Assembly: GCA_015143295.1 (NCBI GenBank)
Contig: CM026556.1
Coordinates: 22,382,547 to 22,446,546 of the forward strand
Reading direction: 5' to 3'
Length of the DNA stretch: 64,000 bases
From: Tetracentron sinense
Lineage: Eukaryota > Streptophyta > Magnoliopsida > Trochodendrales > Trochodendraceae
Below the pieces are notes generated by a model that had not been told where the DNA came from, did not search any database, and saw only the letters and a program-made list of their open reading frames with translations. Numbering within the stretch: position 1 is the first letter of the stretch; each line of letters opens with the position of its first letter. Positions 22,888 to 32,386 of the stretch are shown piece after piece. A program made the position numbers and the translations under genes.

Positions 22888-25608
22888 TGTCACGACCCAA
22901 AATTCCCCCTAGGAGTTAGGGATACTTTACCTCGTGACCGCCGTATCATACACCTCGTATGACACATAAGGCATACTTACCATCCTGTCAGAGTACGCAA
23001 CTTATAACACATAGCGGAAACAATTTATAATAAAACACTCCTATCGTTAGGTTCAAGTCTGAACCAACAGAATATCACAAAATATTAAGTATGAAGTGGA
23101 CAAGTCCCACTCTCAATACTATCAAAATATAATTATACTCTTCCTCACTCTCTCAACAAAAGTCTAGATCCGCATATTTAGTGCTCCCTCATCCTGATAA
23201 TGATCCATGGTAGGCTCCGGCTCGTAGTACTCTTCCTCTATCCAAGGCTTCGAACCACAGACGTCGAAGTGAACAAATGCATCTACCGACATAACATGTA
23301 CGGCTGAGCATGGAATTCTCAGTGTCTACAAACTACTAGCTTACAATAAGATAATATCATGGAGCATGCAGAGACATAGAGCCGTAGAGCATAGAAATCC
23401 GTGAAAACCCATACTAGTTCCAAAACCATTTCCTTATGAGTTTCTTATGAAATCCAAAACCGTATGAGTCTTATGAGCATATGAGAATCACGACTTATGA
23501 GTTCTTAGAGTGCCTTAGAGTTCTTATGAGACTTTCTTGTGAGCAAGAGATTAGTACCTGCAAAACTCTGGGCTACCAACCTCCTTGAGTTCTTGTGAGC
23601 TTAGAGTCTTAGAGCACCTATGAGATCCACTTAGAGCCTTTGAGATTCACTTATGAGCATAACTTAGAGCCAGACCTTAGCATCTGTGAAAAGACTTAGA
23701 GTCGGGCATATAAATACCCTTCATCGAATACATAGAAGTGGGCTGCCAAGATCCTTGACCAACCTTCCCGTTGGTTTTATCCAATTTCTTATGAGATTTC
23801 TTTGAGCCGGATATAACATATCCTTGGATATGCCCTATCCTTGACCAACCCTTAGTTTGGCTTTATCAATGCTTTTGAGCTTGGTAGCTTATGAGTTCTT
23901 AGAATTTCTTATGAATGTTTCAATAAACCCAACTTATGAGAACCTTCAAATCATGTGAGACATGTAAGACATAGAGTGCATAGAGTGCTTGTGAACATCA
24001 TATTATACTTAGAAAGCTTAAAAACATAGAAGCGTAGTCATAGAATTTCAGAATAGTGATAGCTTACAAACCATGAGAATCCATCATTTCAATTCATCCA
24101 AGAACACACTGTAAAATATGGTTTTATTTAAAGAATAGCCAAAGGTAGATAGTAGAGTGTATCTACCTCAAAATGAAGTTTTTACACTTATGTGGAACAA
24201 GAATCAAGCTCGAGGAAACTTGGTTGAAGTTTTGAGAAGCCTGAACCTTAATTGGAAAACAAAACCAAAACCCCCTTTTTATTTCAGAATTTGAGCAACA
24301 CCTTGAGTAGAAAACTTATGCTCTAAAACACTCAAAATAGTAAAGTACAAACCTTAGAAGTAAGGATTGAGCTTCACTTTGGTCTGAGAAGAACGCTTTG
24401 AGAAATCAGAGTTTTCTTCTTCTTCTTCTCTTCCAAAAATCTCCAAAATCTATGCTTAAGTTTGGTGAATCTATACCCACGAAATCTTCTTCTATTTATA
24501 GTCTAAGGGTTGCCAAAACCCTTAAAAGTCCTTGAAAAATATCTCAAAATATGTCCTAAGGTCGGTGGAAGAGTTTTGGGTGTTCCTTGGGACGTTTTTG
24601 GCCTTTTCTGGGCTGACTCGTTGACGAGTGATGGTCACTCGTTGACTAGTGAAGCTCACTCGTCGACTAGTGATGCTATGACAGGCCTCGGTTCTTCCCG
24701 ATTTGGAATTTCGATCATAACTTTTGACTCGCTTATCGGATTTTGATGACTCAACTTGCGTTGGACTCGTCTTTCAAAGGAGAACAACACATGTTTTACA
24801 CAACTCCTAATTCTTCTTTATTCATGGTTCAAAGTTGCCTTAAAGTTGACTAGTCCTGGAATTACAATAGAAAAATGCTGGAAAACCCACATTTGACTTA
24901 ACTTCGACTCCAAATATGGAAAAGTGATAAACATGAACCTCGAAGAGGATTTAGATATTTTTGTAATGGCTTAAGAATCACTCAATTCCAATTAGCAGTG
25001 AGAAAACTAGAGTTCTCCCAAGTTGAGGTTATGTTTAGGCATCCCTCTTCTTCACAACTTTGATTATGCCTTAATCACACAAGAGGGTCTTTAGGACTTT
25101 GAACAAACACCCTTAGAAGATTTTTCATGCTCTTACCAGTGACCCTAACCCATTTCTAACACCATAGGAATACTCCACTCTTTTCCTTACCCAAACACAC
25201 CTACCAATACTTAGGGTCTTTCATACCCTTGCCTTTGAAACACTTAGAGTATTTCCTACTCTTGTTGTTTCATCCCAAACACCCAAGAAAATATTTAAAC
25301 TAATTTAAACAATCCTTATTATTGCTCATAAACTAAATTACATAAATGGCCCTTGGCCTTCACAAGACTTGTGCTCACTGCACTATTCACAGCACTATTC
25401 ACAACATTGTGAACTTGGTTCCTGGGATTCTACATTCCCTCTTAGGGTATTTTATACCTTATGTCTTTATATACTTAACGTATTATTATACTCTTGTTTT
25501 AAGATATTTTCCCCAAATCAATAACACACGAAAGACATTAGGCCTTTACATACACTAGGCAAGTGCACTATTCACATGAACAATGAACCTAAATTTTGGG
25601 GCTCTACA
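22888..25608 (-). repeat. Solo LTR of a Tekay/Del-type gypsy element, with 5-bp target duplication
   Basis: Minus-strand LTR starting TGTAGAGCCCCAAAATTTAG at 25,608 and ending TTTTGGGTCGTGACA at 22,888, 2721 bp. A perfect GCTGA duplication flanks it (22,883-22,887 and 25,609-25,613). No internal element sequence is present, so it is a solo LTR left by LTR-LTR recombination. The relative at 45,797-47,971 has the same end sequences. Open frames inside it are chance. Confidence 0.93.
24491..24672 (-). promoter_or_regulatory. Tekay solo-LTR promoter: TATA box and three palindromes
   Basis: TATAAATAGA on the minus strand (24,491-24,500) is a clear TATA box. Upstream are ACTCGTTGACGAGT (24,616-24,629), CACTCGTTGACTAGTG (24,636-24,651) and CACTCGTCGACTAGTG (24,657-24,672). 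They match the SIRE palindrome ACTCGTCGACGAGT at most positions although the two elements belong to different superfamilies. Confidence 0.6.
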
Positions 25609-26638
25609 GCTGATGAGGGAGAAATGACAGGAGTAAGGGTAGGAGTAGAAATGAAATCAGGAGCAGGAGTGGGTGGTGGAGCTGTAAGATCTAGAGTGAT
25701 AGAAGGAGGAGCTAAAGGAGATGAAGGGATGTTCTGGGTTTTGGGAACCCATAAATTCCTAGAATCTATCCAAAGGTAACCCATACACATGATAGTGGCC
25801 ATAGAGTATACATCAGAATCGGCTAAATTGATTTTATCTTGGTATACAAATAGAGGAACTTTGAAGTGTTTGAATATTCGAGTAAGGGCAAGACCAAAAG
25901 GTAATCTTCCAAAGAGTCTTTTGGAAGCATCAAGCATGACATGCATAATGATGAAGGAGAGGTCAACGTGTTTGGTGGTTAGAATACACCAAATTAGGAA
26001 AACATCAAAGTAGGTGATGAAGTCACGACCTCCACCCCTAGCAATTATGTTATAAGTTATGATGTGATGAGCTAGTCTAGCATCAAGGGTGAGATCCTTG
26101 AGCTTGGGAAGTTTAGGTTTGGTGATTTCCTTGTTGACACACATAATTTTCAAGGCTTCAGTGACATCAAAACCTTCATGGGAAACCCACTGATTAGTGG
26201 TGTAGTTTAGGAATTCCTCATTCGGCAATCTGAGAATCGATTGGAGTTTAGTTCGAGTAAAGGTAATCAGTTTATCGTGAGCATACGAATTGAAAGACTT
26301 TGTGGATTTTTCATATTGAAGGTGGGAGTAGAATTGACGAATCAAATCTGGGTACATGGGTTCATAAAATTCAAGAAAATGATTCCATTTAAGGGCTTGA
26401 AATTTAGAAGCAAGAATGTCTAACCTATATTTTTGAACATAGAAAAATCGGCAACCTTACCCAAAATTGGAACACGCTTGTAGAAGATGTGCTTGAAATT
26501 TTTTTCGGCCTTCTTCATTTTGAATAGACCCAGAGACTCATCCTGAGATGGTTCATCAACCTTCTTCTTCTCTTTCGAAGCTCTGGAGGCTCTTTTCTTT
26601 GAAGGTGTTGCAATGGTCTTCTTCGTGCATGGAGCCAT

Positions 26639-26942
26639 TCTCACGGTTAGGGTTTGGTGAGATTTGAGAGTTTTGAGGGATTTGGATGAAATGGAATGAT
26701 TATGGATGAAATTTGAGGAGAATTGAAGAGGATATATGGATTTTGGTAAGCAAGGGAAATCGAATTTGAAAGAGAAGAACGGCGGAGGACTTGGGGATTT
26801 CCCAAAAAAAAAGGTTTATATTTATATCCTCGAAGGTACTCGTCGACGAGCAGGTTAGACTCGTCGTCGAGTGGCTAAACAGAAGCCACTATCAATGAAG
26901 TCGTCGATGAGTTCTGTTTTGCACAGTGACTCGTAACCGAGT
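26639..26942 (-). promoter_or_regulatory. Promoter-like module in front of the env-like ORF
   Basis: Minus strand, in order: ACTCGTCGACGAGT-type motifs at 26,928-26,942, 26,897-26,912, 26,860-26,874 and 26,838-26,851; then GGATATAAATATAAACC (about 26,812-26,828), a strong TATA box; then a leader of about 170 bases, rich in C, T and A, that ends AAACCCTAACCGTGAGA directly before the ATG. The layout copies that of the LTR promoter. Independent transcription of the env-like ORF is an inference. Confidence 0.5.
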
Positions 26943-27155
26943 CCTTGACAGAATTTTTTAAAAATTCTTTATTTTGCATTTTAAATTCAAATTTCTTATA
27001 ATTAAATCTTATTTTTATTAATTAAATATTTATTCTTAACATTCAAATCCTCATTCCAAATAGATATACTAGTTAAACACATTCCATCATTCATCAAATA
27101 TCATCATTTAGCACATTCAAACATGTTTTTTCAATTTTAGATATTAGGCATATGT

Positions 27156-29327
27156 TTATTTAATATCACATAGTCTAGTCATGCCTAATTCTCTTCTTAA
27201 GGTACTGAATCTATCATAAAGAAGGGGTTTAGTATATATATCAGCTAGTTGGTTATTTGTTTCAACAAAATCCAACACTACATCCCCATTTTGAACATGG
27301 TCCCTTATAAAATGATAGCTGATTTCAATATGCTTAGTTCTAGAATGTTGAATAGGATTTTTGGTCATACATATTGCATTTGTACTATCAAATTTAATAG
27401 GAATTTTATCATAGTGTAGTTTGAAATCCTCTAATTGTTGTTTCATATAGAGAGTTTGAGCACCACAATTCCCAGCTGCTACATATTCAGCCTCAGCTGT
27501 AGATAGAGCAACTGAGTTTTGTTTCTTACTAAACCATTAAACTAATAAGTGTCCTAAGAAGTGACATGTGCCACTAGTGCTCTTCCGTCAACTTTGCATC
27601 CAACAAAGTCAGTTTCAAAATAACTAACTAGTTCTAGTGAAGTACTGTTCTTAGGATACCATAGTCCTATTTCAATTGTTCCAAGTGGATATTTGAAAAT
27701 TCTTTTTACAGAAGTCATATGTGATTCTTTAGGAATAGTTTGAAATGTAGCACATATGCATATACTAAACATGATATCAGGTCTACTAGCAGTTAAATGT
27801 AATAAACTACTAATCATACCTCGACACTTAGCTTTGTTGATGGACTCATGGGAGTGTCAGCTTCCTTGGAGTAGTCCATCCCGAATTTCTTGAGAAGCTC
27901 TCTTGTGTACTTGGTTGATTTATGAAGGTTCCTTCCTTGGTTTGTTTGATTTGAAGTCCGAGGAAGAAGTTCAACTCTCCCATCATACTCATTTCGAACT
28001 CATCTTGCATGGTCTTAGTAAATTTTTGATAAAGAGTTTCATTAGTGGAACCAAAAATAATATCATCTACATAGATTTGCACAATAAGCATATTATCATT
28101 TTTTGATTTTATAAACAATGGAATATCAATTTTTCCTCTAAGGAAATCATTTTCAAGTAGGAAGCCACTTAACCTATCATACTAAGCTCTAGGAGCTTGC
28201 TTTAAATCATATAGGGCTTTAGTGAGCTTGAAGACATGATTAGGCATATTATGATTTTCGAATCAAGGAGGTTGTTCAACATTTACATCTTTCGAAATAA
28301 ATCCATTCAAAAAAGCATTTTTAACATCCATTTGATATAATTTAAAATCTTTATAATTAGCATATGCAAGAAGCATTCTAATAGCTTCAAGTCTAGCAAC
28401 CGGGGCAAAAGTTTCTTCATAATCAATTCTCTCTTCTTGGTTGTATCCTTGAGCTACTAATCTAGCTTTATTTTTAATGATGTTACTATTTTTATCCTTC
28501 TTATTTCTAAAGATCCATTTAGTACCAATTATGGATTTACTTTTAGGACTAGGTACTAAGTCTCACACTTGGTTTCTTTCAAATTGATTAAGTTCTTCTT
28601 GTATAACAATTCCCCAAGATTCATCATTAATTGCTTTAATTGCATTCTTAGGTTTAATTTGTGAGAGGAATGCAAGGTTATTACAAATATTTCTTCTTGT
28701 TCTTACACCTTGTTCCATATTCCTAAGAATGACATATTTAGGATCATCTTTTATTAATCTCCATGCCTTAGGAAGTTGATATTCATTTTCTTCAATTTCA
28801 TCTAATTTTTCAACTTCTAAGGTTTTATCATTATCATTGACTTGATTTTCATTATCATCTTTATTGATTTCCAAATTAGCTATATCTTTAGATGTGTTGA
28901 CTATTTTGTCATTCGGATCATCTTCATCAATTTTCTTAGTTTCAAAGGGATTAGATTCATCAAATATTACATGCATTGATTCTTCTACAACTAAGGAAGT
29001 TTTGTTAAACACCTTATATGCTTTGTTATTTGTAGAGTAACCAAAGAAGATTCCCTCACTAGATTTAGGTTCAAACTTCTTTAAATTGTGTTTGTTATTT
29101 AGAATAAAGCATTTGCATCCAAACACTTTGAAGTATCTTATATTCGGTGATCTTCCTTTCCAAAGCTCATAGTGGGTATTATTTAATTTTTTTCTAATAA
29201 CAACCCAATTGATGACATAGCAAGAAGTATTTATAGCTTCAGCCCAAAAATAATTAGGTAATTTCTGTTCATTAAGCATTGTTCTACCCATTTCTTGTAA
29301 GGACCTATTCATTCTCTCAACTACCCC
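27156..29327 (-). pseudogene. SIRE pol: integrase end, reverse transcriptase, RNase H
   Basis: Integrase C-terminal part (28,563-29,327) with VVERMNRSLQEMGRTML and the PYELWKGR-like YELWKGRSPNIRYFKVFGCK. Reverse transcriptase (about 27,846-28,560) includes IVQIYVDDIIFGST (the YVDD active-site box) and SMMGELNFFLGLQIKQ. RNase H (27,156-27,817) includes TASRPDIMFSICICA and NPIQHSRTKHIEISYHFIRD, ending near TKPLLYDRFSTLRRELGM. This is a SIRE-lineage Ty1/copia pol in several broken frames. It lies upstream of the env-like ORF on the same strand. Confidence 0.88.
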
Positions 29328-31405
29328 ACTTCGGTTGAGACGAAATACACGCGTTAGAAGAAATGGCATCGAAATCCGACCTCGGGTTTCGATTTGGTGC
29401 GGGGTGGTTTAGGCCAAACCATAGTTTCACAGTAAGGATTTCAGGCCTCTAGCTGCCCAAATCGTGCAAACGACCTCGGATTCCATCGAACGAATTCTTA
29501 CACTTTGGTTGGGTTGAAATACATGCGTTAGAAGAAACGGCATCGAAATCCAACCCCCGGTTTGGATTTGGTGTAGATTTGTAGGTTTAGGCCAAACCGT
29601 AGTTTCAAAGTATGGATTTCGATCCTCTCACTGCCCAAATCGGGGAAACGACCTCGAATTCCATCGAAACAAATTCTCACACTTTGGTAGAGTTGAAATA
29701 CATGTGTTAGAAGAAACGGCATTGAAATCTAACCCCCGGTTTGGATTTGGTGCGGGTTTGTAGGTTTAGGACAAAGCATAGTTTCAAAGTATGGATTTCG
29801 TGCCTCTCGCTGCCCAAATCGGGCAAATGACATCTGATTCCATCAAAATGAATTCTCATTCTTCGATTGAGTCGAAATATATGTGTTAGAAGAAACGACA
29901 TTGAAATCCGACCCCCGGTTTGGATTTGGTGCGGGTAAGTAGGTTTAGGCCAAACCATAGTTTCAAAGTATGGATTTTGTCAGGCCTCTAGCTGCCCAAA
30001 TCGGGCAAACGACCTCGGATTCCATCGAAATGAATTCTCACACTTCGGTTGAGTCGAAATATAAGTGTCAGAAGAAGCGACATCAAATCCGACCCCCGGT
30101 TTGGATTAGGTGTGGGTTTGTAGGTTTAGGCCAAACTATATATAGTTTCAAAGTATGGATTTTGAGCCTCTCGCTGCCCAAATCGGGCAAACGACATCGG
30201 ATTCCATCGAAATGAATTCTCACACTTTGGTTGAATCGAAATACACGCGTTAGAAGAAACAACATCGAAATCCGACCCCCGGTTTGGATTTGGGGCGGGT
30301 TTGTAGGTTTAGGTCAAACCATAGTTTCAAAGTATGGATTTCGTGTCTCTCGCTGCCCAAATTGGGCAAACGACCTTGGAATCCATCGAAATGAATTTTC
30401 GCACTTTGATTGGGTCAAATTACACGTGTTAGAAGTAACGGTATCGAAATCCGACCACTGGTTTGGATTTGGTGCGGGTTTGTAGGTTTAGGCCAAACTA
30501 TATATAGTTTCAATGTATGGATTTTGGGCCTCTAGCTGCCCAAATCAGGCAAACGACTTCGGATTTCATTGAAATGAATTCCCACACTTCGGTTGAGTCG
30601 AAATACATGCGTTAGAAGAAACGACATTGAAATCCGACCCCTGGTTTAGATTTGGTGTGGGTTTGATGGTTTAGGCCAAACCATAATTTCAAAGTATGGA
30701 TTTCGTCGGGCCTCTAGTTGCCCAAATCGGGCAAACGACCTCAGATTCCATCGAAACGAATTCCTACACTTCGGTTGAGTCAAAATACACACGTTAGAAG
30801 AAACAGCATCAAAATCCGACCCCTGGTTTGGATTTGGTGCGGGTTTGTAGGTTTAGGTCAAACCATAGTTTCAAAGTAAGAATTTTGGGTCTCTCACTGT
30901 CCAAATCGGGCAAACGACCTCGGATTCCATCGAAACGAATTCCCACACTTCGGTTGAGTCGAAATACACACATTAGAAGTAACAACATCAAAATCTAACC
31001 CCCGGTTTGGATTTGGTGCGGGTTTGTAGGTTTAGGCCAAACTATATATAGTTTCAAAATATGGATTTCAGGCCTCTCGGTGCCCAAATCGGGCAAATGA
31101 CCTCGGATTCCATCAAAATGAATTACCACATTTCGGTTGAGTCAAAATGCACGCATTAGAAGAAATGACATCGAAATCCGACACTCGGGTTGTATTTGGT
31201 GGGGGTTTGTAGGTTTAGGCCAAACTGTATATAGTTTCAAAGTATGGATTTCGGGCCTCTTGCTGCCCAAATCGGGCAAACGATCTCGGATTCTATCGAA
31301 ACGAATTCCTACACTTCAATTTAGTTGAAATACACGCGTTAGAAGAAATGAAATTGAAATCTGACCCCCGGTTTGGATTTGGTGGGGGTTTATAGGTTTA
31401 GGCCA
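29328..31405 (-). repeat. Tandem array of about 180-bp units, right arm (about 11-12 copies)
   Basis: Same unit as the 16,160-18,938 array but inverted. GTAGGTTTAGGCCAAA landmarks recur near 29,405, 29,580, 29,759, 29,938, 30,119, 30,301, 30,484, 30,665, 30,848, 31,025, 31,208 and 31,390. Most right-arm units read CATAGTTTCAAAGTATGG where left-arm units read ACTTAGAAAGTATACTTC; a few left-arm units (near 17,030 and 17,710) are of the right-arm type. Repeat-derived open frames here are not genes. Confidence 0.92.
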
Positions 31406-32386
31406 AAGTATATTAGAAGAGCTAGGAATTCGGCCTTGTTAGCAATGAAATTTCTACACTTTTATGTGTTTAATTAAATTTTATTAGTATCACAAATCTG
31501 GGATAAATTTGGATGTTGGTTGATGAAATCCTACACTTCTATGTGTTAAAACTTTATATGTATAAAATATATGAGATGACTTTGTTTCTTTGCATATTTA
31601 TTTTATGAAATCCTTAAATTTTTTCTGTTCGATATATTCTAATCATCAATTGTATTTTATTGTCTTTGTAGGAGGGAGCCAGCACACACCTCTTGAGTTT
31701 TCGACCAGCCAGAGGGAGCTAGCCAAAGGGAGGTGATAAGCAGACTTAGGATTTATATTTTTTTTATCCGATACTTTTATATGGACATGTATATATATAT
31801 GGTTGTTATTACATTATTGTGATGTGTATACTATGATTATTTGGATGAATTTATTTTTATCTTATATATTGATTGGATTGGATGATAGAAAATTTGTGAC
31901 AGGTAGAAAATTTTGTATGAATAAATATTGCTGCTGACAGGTATAAAATACTACAAGTAAAAAAATAAATCTGCAAAATTAAATTGTTTTTTTAAATATT
32001 ATTATTACCGGTGGTTGTAAAACGCCAGAATTAAATTCATAGTTATTAATGGCGTATATACAACGCCATAAATGATTTAACCTATAACGGCATTTATTTA
32101 ATGTCGTTAACGAATTTTTTTAATACAGCGTTATATAATGCCATTATATATTGGTTAATTAACGACAATTAAAAGACACCGTTATTTATTTCATCATTAA
32201 CGGCGTATATATAACGCCGTAATTGATGTCATCTGTAATGACGTTAAAACAAACCGTCGTTATAGTCATTTCCAACATAAATATTACTGGCATTTTCAAG
32301 AATACGCCGGTATTAATAATAATGACCTTTTTTATGCTTTTAGCGACGGTGGAGAACCGTCGCTAAAAACCTTAAATTTTGTAGTG
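31406..32386. repeat. Right subterminal zone and end of the large CACTA element
   Basis: AT-rich to about 32,000, with an ACACTTTTATGTGTT-type pair near 31,456 and 31,530. It then shows about ten AACGGCGTATATATAACGCCGT-like palindromes and ends in GCGACGGTGGAGAACCGTCGC plus the terminal repeat at 32,386. It mirrors 15,276-15,710. Confidence 0.7.

Larger units (their letters stand above)
22064..26638 (-). pseudogene. env-like ORF of the SIRE element, split by a solo LTR
   Basis: Three pieces in order. First, a basic N-terminus from the ATG at 26,638 (MAPCTKKTIATPSKKRASRA). Second, a middle domain (25,614-26,357) with PDLIRQFYSHLQY, LPNEEF, LARxAHHIITYNIIARGGG-like and VYSMATIMCMGYL stretches, matching the putative plant transposon protein domain found in env-like ORFs. 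Third, a coiled-coil C-terminal part (22,064-22,882) rich in E, Q, L and I heptads, with an acidic E/P-rich lead-in. A Tekay solo LTR sits between the second and third parts. True envelope function is not shown for any of these plant ORFs; the family name is positional. The whole is a fossil with breaks. Confidence 0.72.
20074..29327 (-). mobile_element. Ty1/copia SIRE/Maximus-type element with env-like ORF, broken
   Basis: Minus strand. Parts seen, in 5' to 3' order: integrase C-terminal half, reverse transcriptase and RNase H (27,156-29,327), an env-like ORF (22,064-26,638, itself carrying a solo LTR), a polypurine tract AAAAAGGGGGAGA (21,474-21,490) and the 3' LTR (20,074-21,473). The 5' LTR, gag and protease are not seen; the element adjoins the 180-bp satellite at about 29,327. 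The polypurine tract followed by TGTTAGCC and the extra ORF between pol and the LTR identify the SIRE lineage. The coding region has several breaks. Confidence 0.85.
15276..32386 (-). mobile_element. Large CACTA element with mirror-image satellite arms
   Basis: Left end CACTACAAAATTCAAGGTTT (15,276) and right end inverted AAACCTTAAATTTTGTAGTG (32,386) differ at one base in 20. Both subterminal zones carry inverted repeats of AACGGCGGTT/AACGCCGT type. Inside each end, at about 0.9-1.0 kb, lies an array of the same 180-bp unit, in opposite orientation on the two sides. Transposase remnants (18,941-19,090 and 19,630-20,073) are on the minus strand. A SIRE element is inserted in the transposase. 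The three bases flanking the ends (ATA and GCA) do not match, so it may be a chimera of two elements or have lost flanking DNA. Confidence 0.75.

Noticed and set aside
29328-31328. Open frames in the right satellite arm, one fused to the SIRE integrase
   Set aside because: Same periodic artefact; the fused start codon comes from the satellite, not from the integrase gene.
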